Source of the DNA: an uncultured Bacilli bacterium
Lineage (GTDB): Bacteria > Bacillota_I > Bacilli_A > RF39 > UBA660
Assembly (NCBI GenBank): GCA_944350345.1
Contig: CALVOP010000001.1
Coordinates: forward strand, 62,001 to 126,000
Direction of reading: 5' to 3'
DNA: 64,000 nucleotides
A model generated the notes under the pieces. That model saw only the letters and a list, made by a program, of their open reading frames with translations. It was not told the DNA's origin and made no database searches. Made by a program: the position numbers and the translations under genes. Position 1 is the first letter of the stretch. Each line of letters begins with the position of its first letter. Below, one piece after another: positions 46,698-55,799 of the stretch.

Positions 46698-46991
46698 TTA
46701 AAATAAACCTTTCATACCACCAGTATATTTACCAAGCTTATCTTCCTTAGTCTTATTTAACTTTTGTAAAGCATCGTTAACAGCCAACATAATCATATCT
46801 TCTAAAGTTTCCTTATCGTTTAAAATCTCAGAATCTATAATTTCAACCTTGATAACCTCATTTTTTCCAGAAATCATAACTTTGACAGCTCCACTTACAC
46901 CCTCAAAAACTGAAGATTCAATGTCCTTGTTAATCCTTTCTAATTCTTTTTGCATTCTTTGCGCTTCTGCCATTAAATTTTGCATATTCAT
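46698..46991 (-). CDS. ybaB: YbaB/EbfC nucleoid-associated protein
   Basis: 97 residues: NMQNLMAEAQRMQKELERI coiled start, SGAVKVMISGKNEVIKVEI core and a basic C-terminus with KYTGGMKGLF. This is the usual dnaX-ybaB-recR neighbour (yaaK in Bacillus). The family binds DNA as a dimer; its role is not settled. Confidence 0.95.
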   Translation of the reverse strand: MNMQNLMAEAQRMQKELERINKDIESSVFEGVSGAVKVMISGKNEVIKVEIIDSEILNDKETLEDMIMLAVNDALQKLNKTKEDKLGKYTGGMKGLF

Positions 46992-47005
46992 TTAAATCAA
47001 TCCTT

Positions 47006-48652
47006 TCAATTTATAGTTTCAACTTCGTCACCAAATATATTATTAGTTATACTTTCAAATTTTGTATTTTTTTTATTTTGATTTTGTAGAACATCTAACT
47101 CTGGTAAAATTTCGTACACAACTTTATTTTTTTTATTAATAATAAATTCATTTTTTATGTTAACCCACTCATTAGAATCAACAGACATTACCTTATATTC
47201 ATTGTTGTATATTTCATATAAAAACTTTTCAATTTTTTCTAAATTAGATAGAAAAACTTTAACTAAAGACTTATCATCAAAACTAAATAATAAATACTCT
47301 GATGAAGCAGCAACAACTTTACCACTCAGTAACAAAGCCGCAATATTATTATAAACCTTATTTGCTATAAAATCATTAATTCTTTCATAATCATGATTAA
47401 TTTTTATCAATTCTTCCTTGTTTGCCGTCGCTAAAATATTATTTATTCGAATCTTTTTTAATAAATTAAAATCAGTATTTACACTTTCACCATTTTCACT
47501 CGAACATTCTTTTAGCTCTTTTTTAGGTGTTTGTTTTCTATTTTTTACAAGGTTCACAAAATTATTAGACACATTAGTTTTACAATCATTTATAACACTT
47601 GACATATAAATATAATATGTTTCAAACAAATTCCGTTGATTTGTAGATTTATTCATTTGATTTTCTAATTCAATTAAAATATTAGTTAAAATTTTTATAT
47701 TTTCTAGGTTTACATTAATAGCTATATATTTTTTTTGAGAATCTCCTTGAAAAAAATTATCAACAGTATTAGCAATTGCAATGTTATGAAGTAAAATCAG
47801 TAATTGTTCAACAATACCATTTAAATTTTTTCCAGAATTGACAAAACTATCTAAAAACTTCATACCACCAACAATATCATTTTCCAAAATTGTATTTAAA
47901 AAATCTATAATTTTATCTTCAGAAGTAATACCTTGCATATCATAAATTTCATCTTCTGTTATATTTTCAGATGATAAAGACAAAACTTGATCTAATAAAT
48001 TAATTGCATCCCTACATCCGCCATCAGATAATTTTACTATCAATTTAAGTATATTATCCGAAATATCTTTTTTTTCAAGTTTACATATTTGATTTAATTT
48101 AGCGAACATTTCTTCGCTATTAACTTTATTAAAATCAAATCTTTGACATCTAGACAAAATTGTTAATGGAATTTTATGAATCTCCGTTGTTGCTAATATA
48201 AAAATAACATGAGAAGGAGGTTCTTCTAAAGTTTTAAGTAAAGCATTAAAAGCACCTGTTGATAACATATGAACTTCATCAATAATATAAACTTTATACT
48301 TAGCAACTGCAGGTAATAATTTTACTTTAGATCTTATCTCTCTAATTTCTTCAACACCATTGTTACTTGCAGCATCTATTTCTATAATATCTACATCATT
48401 TTCTTGAATTTTTTTGCACAATTCGCATGTGCCACAAGCATTGCCATTTTTATTATTCAAACAATTTACAGATCTAGCAAAAATTTTAGCAACACTAGTT
48501 TTTCCCGTACCACGTGGGCCATTAAATAAATATGCATGAGAAATTTTATTGTTAATAATACTATTTTTTAAAATTTCAACTGTAACCTTTTGACCTATAA
48601 CGTCATCAAATTTTTTTGGTCTATACTTCCTATATAATGCTACATAAGGCAT
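47006..48652 (-). CDS. dnaX: DNA polymerase III subunit tau/gamma
   Basis: 548 residues. AAA+ clamp-loader ATPase with GPRGTGKTSVAK (Walker A, about 45), a four-Cys zinc module within CLNNKNGNACGTCELC, YIIDEVHMLS (Walker B) and LATTEIHKIPLTILSRCQ (sensor 1 and SRC arginine finger). The C-terminal third is tau-specific and divergent, and it holds beta/DnaB contacts. Start after a good site at 48652. Transcribed with ybaB and recR. Confidence 0.97.
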   Translation of the reverse strand: MPYVALYRKYRPKKFDDVIGQKVTVEILKNSIINNKISHAYLFNGPRGTGKTSVAKIFARSVNCLNNKNGNACGTCELCKKIQENDVDIIEIDAASNNGVEEIREIRSKVKLLPAVAKYKVYIIDEVHMLSTGAFNALLKTLEEPPSHVIFILATTEIHKIPLTILSRCQRFDFNKVNSEEMFAKLNQICKLEKKDISDNILKLIVKLSDGGCRDAINLLDQVLSLSSENITEDEIYDMQGITSEDKIIDFLNTILENDIVGGMKFLDSFVNSGKNLNGIVEQLLILLHNIAIANTVDNFFQGDSQKKYIAINVNLENIKILTNILIELENQMNKSTNQRNLFETYYIYMSSVINDCKTNVSNNFVNLVKNRKQTPKKELKECSSENGESVNTDFNLLKKIRINNILATANKEELIKINHDYERINDFIANKVYNNIAALLLSGKVVAASSEYLLFSFDDKSLVKVFLSNLEKIEKFLYEIYNNEYKVMSVDSNEWVNIKNEFIINKKNKVVYEILPELDVLQNQNKKNTKFESITNNIFGDEVETIN

Positions 48653-48683
48653 AATATCAACTCCATTAAAATTATAACATACT

Positions 48684-49085
48684 TTACCTTTTGTTTTTAA
48701 AAAAACTTTGTATTTTTTCCTTAAATATGTAGTTATCTTTTATATCAACATATTTATATTTTGTTTTAAATTGTTTAATTTTATTGTTTTTTAAAAAATA
48801 ATAAACATTATCAATTTTTGCCTCATTAATTACCGATTTACACATACTACATGGTTCCATAGTTACATATAAATCACATCCAGTCAAATGCCAAGTTCTT
48901 AATTTTTTTGATGCTTTTTTAATTGCTAAAATTTCAGCATGTCCAAGAACATCGTGATGATTATGTCTTTTATTATAAGACTTTGAAATTACTTTATTAT
49001 TATATACAATTAAAGCTGCTATTGGAACCTCATTTTTTTTATAAGCCTTTTTAGTTAATTTTAACAATACTTTAAAATAATTCAT
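48684..49085 (-). CDS. tadA: tRNA-specific adenosine deaminase
   Basis: 133 residues from the ATG at 49085, five bases after AGGAG; the open frame runs further upstream into the SRP RNA and is not coding there. The deaminase site is HAEILAIKKA (His ligand, Glu) and MEPCSMC (Cys ligands). TadA makes inosine at the wobble base of tRNA-Arg(ACG). A truncated copy of its first 23 codons is found at 49421-49516. The SRP RNA terminator lies just upstream of its ribosome site. Confidence 0.95.
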   Translation of the reverse strand: MNYFKVLLKLTKKAYKKNEVPIAALIVYNNKVISKSYNKRHNHHDVLGHAEILAIKKASKKLRTWHLTGCDLYVTMEPCSMCKSVINEAKIDNVYYFLKNNKIKQFKTKYKYVDIKDNYIFKEKIQSFFKNKR

Positions 49086-49095
49086 TTTTACTCCT

Positions 49096-49173
49096 AAAAA
49101 AAGTGCACACACGTAGTTAATGTTAAGGCTGCTATTTTCCAATTCTGACCTGATTCCATGCTACGTGTTGCAC
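49096..49173 (-). ncRNA. ffs: SRP RNA (4.5S-type), copy A
   Basis: About 78 bases. The ends pair as GTGCA-ACACGTAG with CTACGTGT-GTGCAC, followed by seven T as terminator. The apical part holds the conserved SRP54-binding elements: TCAGGTC on the 5' side, an ATT-GGAA-AAT tetraloop hairpin and AGCAGCC on the 3' side. This is the short form without an Alu domain, unlike the long Bacillus scRNA. Location beside tadA-dnaX is the usual one in Bacillota. Promoter TTGGCA-17-TATAAT directly precedes it. Confidence 0.92.
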
Positions 49174-49179
49174 AATTAA

Positions 49180-49208
49180 ATTATAATATATATTTAATAA
49201 ATTGCCAA
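49180..49208 (-). promoter_or_regulatory. Promoter of SRP RNA copy A
   Basis: Minus-strand TTGGCA (49203-49208) and perfect TATAAT (49180-49185), 17 bases apart. The -35 box abuts the parS site at 49209-49224. Confidence 0.85.
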
Positions 49209-49224
49209 TGTTCCACGTGGAACA
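49209..49224. other. parS-like site 1 (TGTTCCACGTGGAACA)
   Basis: Perfect 16-bp palindrome matching the ParB-binding parS form with a CCACGTGG core; the palindrome extends to 22 bp. It sits directly upstream of the SRP RNA copy A promoter. ParB itself is encoded at 15.1-16.0 kb. Confidence 0.88.
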
Positions 49225-49313
49225 TTGTTTTATATTTAAGAATTATGCCATAGTTTAGTAAAATAATGTTTATTTTTAATGATTTTGTTTAAAATTAAAC
49301 ATAAAAAGATTAA

Positions 49314-49329
49314 TGTTCCACGTGGAACA
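49314..49329. other. parS-like site 2
   Basis: Same 16-bp sequence as site 1; here the perfect palindrome extends to 32 bp (49306-49337). Lies in the gap between the two direct-repeat copies. Confidence 0.88.
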
Positions 49330-49420
49330 TTAATCTTCTTTTATCTTTCTATTTAAAATAAATAATAATTTGATACTAAATATATTGTTGTTTTTCGTTT
49401 TTTCTATATGTTTTTTTCAT

Positions 49421-49516
49421 TCAATGTTCCACGTGGAACATTGAAGTTGCTATTGGAACCTCATTTTTTTTATAAGCCTTTTTAGTTAATTTTAACAATA
49501 TTTTAAAATAATTCAT
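49421..49516 (-). pseudogene. tadA 5' fragment (duplicated)
   Basis: From an ATG at 49516 the first 23 codons match tadA with one changed residue (V to I at codon 6). The frame then runs into parS site 3 and stops after 31 codons. It keeps an AGGAGT-type ribosome site and lies downstream of SRP RNA copy B, but it lacks the zinc site, so it is a dead fragment. Confidence 0.88.
49425..49440. other. parS-like site 3
   Basis: Same 16-bp sequence; palindrome extends to 26 bp (49420-49445). It ends five bases before direct-repeat copy B begins, so it marks the duplication junction, and it contains the stop codon region of the tadA fragment. Confidence 0.88.
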
Positions 49517-49527
49517 TTTTACTCCTG

Positions 49528-49604
49528 AAAAAAGTGCATACACGTAGTTAATGTTATGGCTGCTATTTTCCAATTCTGACCTGATTTCATGCTACGTGTT
49601 GCAC
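49528..49604 (-). ncRNA. SRP RNA (4.5S-type), copy B
   Basis: Same fold as copy A: closing stem, TCAGGTC, the GGAA hairpin and AGCAGCC are unchanged. There are three changes inside or next to the RNA stems (gcac to gcat, taagg to tatgg, tccat to ttcat, as read on the plus strand) that keep the closing stem. Its T-run is six long. The -10 box is CATAAT instead of TATAAT, so expression is likely weaker. Whether it is used or decaying is not known. Confidence 0.8.
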
Positions 49605-49610
49605 AATTAA

Positions 49611-49639
49611 ATTATGATATATATTTAATAAATTGCCAA
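49611..49639 (-). promoter_or_regulatory. Promoter of SRP RNA copy B (weakened -10)
   Basis: TTGGCA (49634-49639) and CATAAT (49611-49616), 17 bases apart on the minus strand; the -10 box carries one change from copy A. parS site 4 abuts the -35 box. Confidence 0.65.
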
Positions 49640-49655
49640 TGTTCCACGTGGAACA
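49640..49655. other. parS-like site 4
   Basis: Same 16-bp palindrome (22 bp extended), the duplicate of site 1, directly upstream of the SRP RNA copy B promoter. Confidence 0.88.
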
Positions 49656-49702
49656 TTGAAATTATTATATTGAAAAACTATATATTTTTTAGAAAATTAA
49701 AA

Positions 49703-49718
49703 TGTTCCACGTGGAACA
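49703..49718. other. parS-like site 5 in a 40-bp perfect palindrome
   Basis: Same 16-bp core; the palindrome here is perfect over 40 bp (49691-49730) and includes the gyrA stop codon. As RNA it would form a long hairpin at the gyrA 3' end, but no clean U-run follows. Confidence 0.88.
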
Positions 49719-49720
49719 TT

Positions 49721-52144
49721 TTAATTTTCTTCCTTTTCTACCAATGCAATAGAAGTTACGAAATTATCATTTTTTACATTTATTAACTTAACTCCTTGAG
49801 TAACTCTACCCATTAATGAAATATTGTTAATATCTATTCTTATAATAATTCCGTTCTTTGTTATAATCATCAAATCACAATTTTCATTTACGGTTTTAAA
49901 TCCAATAATATTGCCATTTTTTTCGGTTATTTTCAAAGTTTTTACGCCTTTGCTTCCTCTTTTTGTTTCTCTATAATTATTAATAACAGTTTTTTTACCA
50001 TAACCATTTTTTGTAACAACCAATGCTTGCATTGAATCAGTAGCAACTTCTAACCCTACACATAAATCATTAACTAGATTTATACCTCTTACACCTGAAG
50101 CACTTCTTCCCATAGCACGCAACTCATTTTCACTGAATTTTACCATTCTACCATTAGATGAACACATAAGAATTTTATCATCTTTTTTAGATTTTCTAAC
50201 AGCTATCAACTCATCATTTACTCTCAAAGTAATAGCTAATTTTCCATTTTTGCGTATGTTATCAAATTCACTTATATTTGTCTTTTTTACCAGACCATTT
50301 TTAGTAGCAAAAATTAAATGTTGATAAGTAGTATTTCTTTCCAAAACCAAAATTGTGTTAATAACTTCATCCTTTTCAATTGGTAATAAATTTACAATTG
50401 GTAACCCTTTAGATATTCTACTAAATTCTGGAATTTCATATCCTTTTAACCTATATACCTTACCTTTGTTTGAGAAAAATAGAACATAATCATGAGTATT
50501 CAAGTTAATAATTTGCTCAACAAAATCTTCATCATTAGTTGCCATACCTTTAACACCAACTCCACCACGGTTTTGAGTTTTATAAATATTGCTATTGACC
50601 CTCTTTATATAGTTCTTGTTAGTTATTGTTAAAACAATATTTTCCTCAGGTATCAGTGATTCATCCTCTATATATTCAATTGCACTCATATCTATCATAG
50701 TACGTCTAGAATCCGAATATTTGTTCTTTATTTCAGTTAATTCGTCTTTAATAATACCTTCAACTAACTTTTCACTAGATAGAATTGCTCTCAATCGATC
50801 TATTTCTTTCAATAATTCTGCAAGTTCATTTTCAATTTTATCACGTTCTAAACCAGTTAAACGGCGTAATTTCATTTCTAAAATACTGTCAGCTTGTATT
50901 TCACTTAGTTCAAAACGTGACATCAATTTTTCTTTTGCTATCAAATCACTCTTAGACTCTTTTATGATTTTTATAACTTCGTCAATATTATCTAATGCTA
51001 TTTTTAAACCTTCTAAAATATGAACTCTTTTTTCATTTTTTTCTAAGTCAAATCTAGTTCTACGAATTATTATTTCTTTTTGATAATCAATATATTTTGA
51101 AATTATATCTTTTAAACCTAAAGTTTTTGGAACACCATTATCCAACATCAAGAAAATAATTCCAAAATTAGATTGAAATGCTGTATGTTTATATAAATTA
51201 TTTAAAACAACTTGAGGATTTGCATCTTTTTTTAAAGTTATAGTAATTTTAACACCATTTTTTAAATCAGTATGATAATCAGAAATGCCATCAATTGTCT
51301 TATTATGAACTAATTCTGCTACTTTATTTTTCAACTCTAAAGTATTAACCCCATATGGAACTTCATCTATGACGATTAAATGTTTGCCATTTTTTTCCTC
51401 AATAGTTGCTTTACTTCTTAAAGTTATCGAACCCCTTCCAGTTTCATAAGCTTGTTTAATTCCACTATTACCTAATATAATTGCGCCAGTTGGAAAATCC
51501 GGACCTTTAATATATTGCATTAAACCAAGAACATCAATATCCGGATTATCAATATATGCTATACAACCATCAATAACTTCACCCAAATTATGTGGTGGAA
51601 TATTTGTTGCCATACCCACAGCAATTCCCATAGTACCATTAACCAAAATATTTGGAAATCTTGACGGTAAAATTTTAGGTTCTTTTTCAGATTCATCAAA
51701 GTTTGGTTCAAAATCAACCGTATTTTTACCAATATCTCTTAGTAATTCAAGAGATATTTTAGATAACCTTGATTCAGTATAACGCATTGCTGCGGCACCA
51801 TATCCTTCAATATTACCAAAATTACCATGACCATCTACTAACATATATCTATAGTTAAAATCTTGTGCCATTCTAACCATTGCTTCATATATAGAAGAAT
51901 CCCCATGAGGGTGATATTTACCCATAACATCCCCAACTATTCTAGCAGATTTTTTATGTGGTTTATCTGGCGTATAACCTGATTCATACATAGAATACAA
52001 AATTCTTCTATGTACAGGTTTAAGACCATCCCTTAAATCAGGCAAAGCACGCGAAACTATAACACTCATAGAATACTCTAAAAATGATGTTTCAATTTCA
52101 TTTACAATATTATTTTCTTCCAACCTATCCCTAGTGTGATCCAT
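49721..52144 (-). CDS. gyrA: DNA gyrase subunit A
   Basis: 807 residues. N-terminal breakage-reunion domain with [20 protein letters not shown], the quinolone-region [15 protein letters not shown] (Ser and Glu at the usual resistance positions, so wild-type-like) and the catalytic Tyr in [12 protein letters not shown]. The C-terminal beta-pinwheel has NRGGVGVKG as a variant GyrA box. It supercoils DNA with GyrB. It is 10 bases after gyrB, and its stop lies within parS site 5's palindrome. Confidence 0.97.
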   Translation of the reverse strand: MDHTRDRLEENNIVNEIETSFLEYSMSVIVSRALPDLRDGLKPVHRRILYSMYESGYTPDKPHKKSARIVGDVMGKYHPHGDSSIYEAMVRMAQDFNYRYMLVDGHGNFGNIEGYGAAAMRYTESRLSKISLELLRDIGKNTVDFEPNFDESEKEPKILPSRFPNILVNGTMGIAVGMATNIPPHNLGEVIDGCIAYIDNPDIDVLGLMQYIKGPDFPTGAIILGNSGIKQAYETGRGSITLRSKATIEEKNGKHLIVIDEVPYGVNTLELKNKVAELVHNKTIDGISDYHTDLKNGVKITITLKKDANPQVVLNNLYKHTAFQSNFGIIFLMLDNGVPKTLGLKDIISKYIDYQKEIIIRRTRFDLEKNEKRVHILEGLKIALDNIDEVIKIIKESKSDLIAKEKLMSRFELSEIQADSILEMKLRRLTGLERDKIENELAELLKEIDRLRAILSSEKLVEGIIKDELTEIKNKYSDSRRTMIDMSAIEYIEDESLIPEENIVLTITNKNYIKRVNSNIYKTQNRGGVGVKGMATNDEDFVEQIINLNTHDYVLFFSNKGKVYRLKGYEIPEFSRISKGLPIVNLLPIEKDEVINTILVLERNTTYQHLIFATKNGLVKKTNISEFDNIRKNGKLAITLRVNDELIAVRKSKKDDKILMCSSNGRMVKFSENELRAMGRSASGVRGINLVNDLCVGLEVATDSMQALVVTKNGYGKKTVINNYRETKRGSKGVKTLKITEKNGNIIGFKTVNENCDLMIITKNGIIIRIDINNISLMGRVTQGVKLINVKNDNFVTSIALVEKEEN

Positions 52145-52154
52145 TTTTTTCCTC

Positions 52155-54068
52155 CTATATATCTAAATTCTGCGCATATATTGCGTTTTCTTCAATAAAT
52201 TTCTTTCTAGGTTCAACTTCTTCTCCCATTAATTTAGAAAAAGAAGCATCTGCTGCAATTACATCATCAACTGTAATTTTTCTCAATACTCTTTTTTCAA
52301 TATCCATTGTTGTTTCATTGAGTTCTTCAGCATCCATTTCACCTAAACCTTTCATACGCATAATATCATACTTCGTATTAGCATTTAAAGTTGATAAATA
52401 CTCATCTCTTTCTTCTTCATTTAGTACATATTTAATAGTCTTACCATGTTTAATACAATACAATGGCGGTTGAGCAGCATAGACATGACCCTGTTCAACA
52501 ATTGGCCTAAAAAATCTATAAAATAATGTTAACAAAAGAACTCTAATATGTGAGCCGTCAACATCAGCATCGGTCATAATAATAATTTTATTATATCTTA
52601 ACTTGCTAATATCAAAATCATTACCAATTCCAGTGCCAAAAGCTGTAATTATTGTTCTAATTTCTTCATTACTTAAAGCCCTATCAATTCTAGCTTTTTC
52701 AACATTTAAAATCTTTCCTCTTAATGGCAAGATTGCTTGAGTCATACTATCTCTACCTTTTATAGCAGAACCACCGGCACTATCACCTTCGACCAAAAAA
52801 ATTTCGCAGACTGACGGATCTTTTTCCTTACAATCAACAAGTTTTCCTCCAAAATTAACAACATCCAAATCACTTTTTCTTCTAGTCAATTCCCTTGCTT
52901 TTTTCGCAGCCATCCTAGCCCTACTAGCTAGCATTGCCTTTTCAATAATAATTTTTGCTTCATTTGGATTTTCTAATAAAAACTTTTCAAGACCATTACC
53001 AAAAATATTAGATGCAATCTTTTTTACCTCAACATTACCCAACTTTGTCTTAGTTTGACCTTCGAATTGAGGATCAGGATGTTTACAAGAAATAATCATA
53101 GTTATTCCCTCTTTAACATCATCTATAGACAAACTATCTTCATTAGTCTTAATAAAATTATTTTTTTTCGCATAATTATTAATAACTCTCGACAATGCCA
53201 TTTTAACACCATCTTCATGAGTTCCACCTTCAAGAGTATTTATATTATTGGTAAAAGAATAAATATTTGAGGAATAGCCATCATTGTACTGCATTGCAAC
53301 TTCTATCTCAATGTCAGATTCACTACCTTCAACATAAATAATTGAATCATGTATAGGCTTTTTATTTTCATTTAACATTCTTACATATTCAATAACTCCA
53401 CCATTATACAAAAATTCTTCACTTTTATCGTGTCTCAAATCTATAAGTTTAATTCTTAGTCCTTTATTCAAAAATGCTAATTCCCTAGCACGATTTTTTA
53501 ACGTATCATAATCAAATATAGTAGTTTCTTTAAAAATTTCTGGATCAGGTTTGAAAGTTACAACAGTTCCTGTCCTATTTTTATCACATGTACCTATTAT
53601 TTCTAAAGGTTTTACAGAATGTCCACCATTTTCAAATCTTTCAAAATATACATTTTCATTTTGGTAAATTCTAACTTCTAACCAACTACTTAAGGCATTT
53701 ACAACACTTGCTCCAACACCATGAAGCCCACCACTTACTTTATATCCTCCGCCACCAAATTTACCACCAGCATGAAGTATAGTAAAAATAGTTTCAACAG
53801 TAGAAATTCCTGTTTTAGGATGTATACCCGTAGGAATACCCCTACCATCATCCTTGACTGTAACAGATTCATCAGTATTAATCACAATTTCTATATCGTC
53901 ACAAAATCCAGCTAAAGCCTCATCAACAGCATTATCAACAATTTCCCATACTAAATGATGCAAGCCTCTTTCTCCAGTAGTTCCAATATACATACCAGGC
54001 CTTTTTCTAACTGCTTCTAATCCTTCTAAAACTTGAATTGATTCAACTCCATAATTATCACTTTTCAT
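52155..54068 (-). CDS. gyrB: DNA gyrase subunit B
   Basis: 637 residues with the GHKL ATPase ([46 protein letters not shown]) and the [20 protein letters not shown] plus [13 protein letters not shown]. The start overlaps the recF stop by four bases (ATGA). With gyrA directly downstream it forms the standard recF-gyrB-gyrA run next to the origin. ParE is the alternative, but the context favours GyrB. Confidence 0.97.
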   Translation of the reverse strand: MKSDNYGVESIQVLEGLEAVRKRPGMYIGTTGERGLHHLVWEIVDNAVDEALAGFCDDIEIVINTDESVTVKDDGRGIPTGIHPKTGISTVETIFTILHAGGKFGGGGYKVSGGLHGVGASVVNALSSWLEVRIYQNENVYFERFENGGHSVKPLEIIGTCDKNRTGTVVTFKPDPEIFKETTIFDYDTLKNRARELAFLNKGLRIKLIDLRHDKSEEFLYNGGVIEYVRMLNENKKPIHDSIIYVEGSESDIEIEVAMQYNDGYSSNIYSFTNNINTLEGGTHEDGVKMALSRVINNYAKKNNFIKTNEDSLSIDDVKEGITMIISCKHPDPQFEGQTKTKLGNVEVKKIASNIFGNGLEKFLLENPNEAKIIIEKAMLASRARMAAKKARELTRRKSDLDVVNFGGKLVDCKEKDPSVCEIFLVEGDSAGGSAIKGRDSMTQAILPLRGKILNVEKARIDRALSNEEIRTIITAFGTGIGNDFDISKLRYNKIIIMTDADVDGSHIRVLLLTLFYRFFRPIVEQGHVYAAQPPLYCIKHGKTIKYVLNEEERDEYLSTLNANTKYDIMRMKGLGEMDAEELNETTMDIEKRVLRKITVDDVIAADASFSKLMGEEVEPRKKFIEENAIYAQNLDI

Positions 54069-55150
54069 ACATCTACCATCCCATCTAAATCTATAATTTT
54101 TGCATTTTTTAATATTTTTTTCTTTATATTATTAACATCTGTTGTAGTTATAAAAATTTGAATATTTTTATTTAAACTATCCAAAATTGTATTTTGATTT
54201 ACTTCATCCAATTCGCTAAACAAATCATCTAACAATAAAATTGGTTCCTCAAAATACTCTTTAATTAAAACCTCTAATTCAGCAAGTTTAAACGATAGCA
54301 TAACCATTTTTTGAACACCTTGAGAACAAAAATCTCTAACATTTTGTTTTTTTATTAAAAATTCAAAATCATCTCTATGAATACCTGTCTTAGTAATTCC
54401 ATATTGAATCTCAACTTTTCTATTTTTTTTTAATAATTCAAGAAAAGTTTTTTCATTCAAACCATTATATTGCGAAATATAATTAATACATAAATCATCT
54501 GTAACATTCATTTTTTTTACTATTTTTTTTAAATATTTATTAATATTTTCAATATAAGATTTTCTAATTTTATAAATTTCATAACCTAATTCAGAAATTT
54601 TATTATCTAAAATATCTAAATAAGATTCATCAATAAAAGAATTTATATATAATTTTTTATAATAATCATTTTTATTTTTTATCAAAATATTATAATCATT
54701 TAATAATTTTATATAAGATTTATTTATCTGAGATATACTTATATTTATATAACTTCTTCTATTTCCAGGTGAATCTTTAATAAATTTTATTTCATCAGGA
54801 GCATACAAAACAACTTTATATTGACTTATAAAATCACTAATTCTCTTTTTTAATTTTCCATTTATTTTTGTTTTTTTTCCAGATTTTGTTAATAAATATT
54901 CCAATTTTATAGACTTAACATCATTTAATATATTTCCTTTTATTTTAAGGTAATCCTCATTAATATTAATAAGATTCGATTCTAAATTTGTTTTAAAACT
55001 TCTAGCTAAACATAATACATATATTGCCTCTAAAATCGTAGTTTTACCAACTCCATTATTACCAATTATTATATTAGTTTGTTTTAAATTGCACAATTTA
55101 AATTTTTTATAATTTCTAAAATTTGTTAATTCTAAGTCAGTAATATTCAT
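54065..55150 (-). CDS. recF: DNA replication and repair protein RecF
   Basis: 361 residues. SMC-like ATPase: Walker [14 protein letters not shown] near residue 30, the signature near [19 protein letters not shown] and Walker [13 protein letters not shown]. It binds gaps and works with RecO and RecR. TTTAAAACC and AGAGG precede the ATG. A separate promoter seems to lie between comK and recF. Confidence 0.96.
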   Translation of the reverse strand: MNITDLELTNFRNYKKFKLCNLKQTNIIIGNNGVGKTTILEAIYVLCLARSFKTNLESNLININEDYLKIKGNILNDVKSIKLEYLLTKSGKKTKINGKLKKRISDFISQYKVVLYAPDEIKFIKDSPGNRRSYINISISQINKSYIKLLNDYNILIKNKNDYYKKLYINSFIDESYLDILDNKISELGYEIYKIRKSYIENINKYLKKIVKKMNVTDDLCINYISQYNGLNEKTFLELLKKNRKVEIQYGITKTGIHRDDFEFLIKKQNVRDFCSQGVQKMVMLSFKLAELEVLIKEYFEEPILLLDDLFSELDEVNQNTILDSLNKNIQIFITTTDVNNIKKKILKNAKIIDLDGMVDV

Positions 55151-55183
55151 TTTAAAACCTCTTTTGCCCCGTACAAATTAAAT

Positions 55184-55213
55184 AATAGGTATACGAGTAC
55201 ACCTATACCTATT
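55184..55213. promoter_or_regulatory. Inverted repeat at the start of the recF transcript (operator or 5' hairpin)
   Basis: AATAGGTATA/TATACCTATT, a perfect 10-bp inverted repeat with a 10-base loop, lies just downstream of an extended -10 box on the minus strand (TGATATAAT, TATAAT at 55218-55223). The place around +1 suits an operator. No T-run follows, so it is not a terminator for comK. Confidence 0.5.
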
Positions 55214-55246
55214 AATAATTATATCACAAATATGTCCTAATTTCTA

Positions 55247-55699
55247 TCAAATTCTTTGTTTTCTATCATTTAATACAACTTGCAACCTTGATGAACGCAA
55301 AATTTGATTAGTTACTGTACCAATACTTGCTAATACTTCTAATTCCTTACCATTTTTAAATTTAATAATAGTAGATTTTGAATCTTTACCTTGTTTATAA
55401 CTTAAAATATTATTAAAACTTACCCATGAACAATTTTCATTTCTTGGAGAATTTAATGGAAAAAATATAATATTAGAACTTTCTTCAATATATATAGGAG
55501 ATTTATGAGTTACTCCAATTAAAGCTTTTGTTCCTAATTGTCTTCCTTCCATTGTGGAACCAAAATATTCACAACTATGTTCAATAACTTTACTTGCATT
55601 TAAGTTTACTTCATATTCGTTATTAGACTCATAAATTTTACTTTTTTTGTCGCCTAATGAACAAATATAAAGCGTTTCATTATTAATTTCATAATCCAT
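55247..55699 (-). CDS. comK: ComK-family competence transcription factor
   Basis: 150 residues, shorter than Bacillus ComK (192). The family core is clear: SCEYFGSTMEGRQLGTKALIG (about 42-62), the HKSPIYIEESSNIIFFPLNSP block and NCSWVSFNNILSYK. ComK activates DNA-uptake genes by binding AAAA-N5-TTTT boxes. The gene takes the place normally held by yaaA between dnaN and recF. AAAGGGGGTG precedes the ATG. Its upstream region has an extended -10 TGATATAAT and a palindrome CAAAATT-N5-AATTTTG, which could be an autoregulatory site. Confidence 0.88.
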   Translation of the reverse strand: MDYEINNETLYICSLGDKKSKIYESNNEYEVNLNASKVIEHSCEYFGSTMEGRQLGTKALIGVTHKSPIYIEESSNIIFFPLNSPRNENCSWVSFNNILSYKQGKDSKSTIIKFKNGKELEVLASIGTVTNQILRSSRLQVVLNDRKQRI

Positions 55700-55731
55700 A
55701 ATATCACCCCCTTTTTGAAATTAATACTTTA

Positions 55732-55770
55732 ATTATATCATAAAGCGATGTCAAAATTTGTCGAATTTTG
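55732..55770 (-). promoter_or_regulatory. Extended -10 promoter of comK with an upstream palindrome
   Basis: TATAAT (55732-55737) preceded by TG forms an extended -10 box on the minus strand. CAAAATT-TGTCG-AATTTTG at 55752-55770 lies at the -35 position, and two TTGACA-like words flank it. This could be a regulator site, perhaps ComK itself, though the 9-base gap between AAAA and TTTT differs from the Bacillus 5-base gap. Confidence 0.5.
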
Positions 55771-55772
55771 TC

Positions 55773-55799
55773 AAAAAAAAAGAATTTTTTTCTTTTTTT
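55773..55799 (-). terminator. AT-only hairpin after dnaN, weak terminator
   Basis: AAAAAAAGAA/TTCTTTTTTT, a 10-bp stem with a single G-C pair and T-rich tail on the minus strand, overlapping the dnaN stop. Confidence 0.5.

Larger units (their letters stand above)
49015..49227. repeat. Direct repeat, copy A (213 bp)
   Basis: Copy A covers tadA codons 1-23, the SRP RNA gene with its promoter and a parS site. It matches 49446-49658 over 213 bases without gaps; I count seven differences (about 97% identical). Confidence 0.95.
49446..49658. repeat. Direct repeat, copy B (213 bp)
   Basis: Second copy of 49015-49227, in the same orientation, carrying the tadA 5' fragment, a second SRP RNA with its promoter and parS site 4. 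It begins five bases after the parS site 3 palindrome. Confidence 0.95.

Noticed and set aside
49086-49142. N-terminal extension of tadA (19 extra codons)
   Set aside because: The extension reads through the SRP RNA and its terminator; the ATG at 49085 has a proper ribosome site.
49200-49730. Repeated palindromes considered as a CRISPR-like array or REP elements
   Set aside because: Spacing is irregular, there are no unique spacers of equal length and no cas genes; the core is a known parS form.
49589-49786. Plus-strand frame across parS sites 4 and 5
   Set aside because: It runs through the SRP RNA, two palindromes and the gyrA end; the product is low complexity and repeats with the palindrome.
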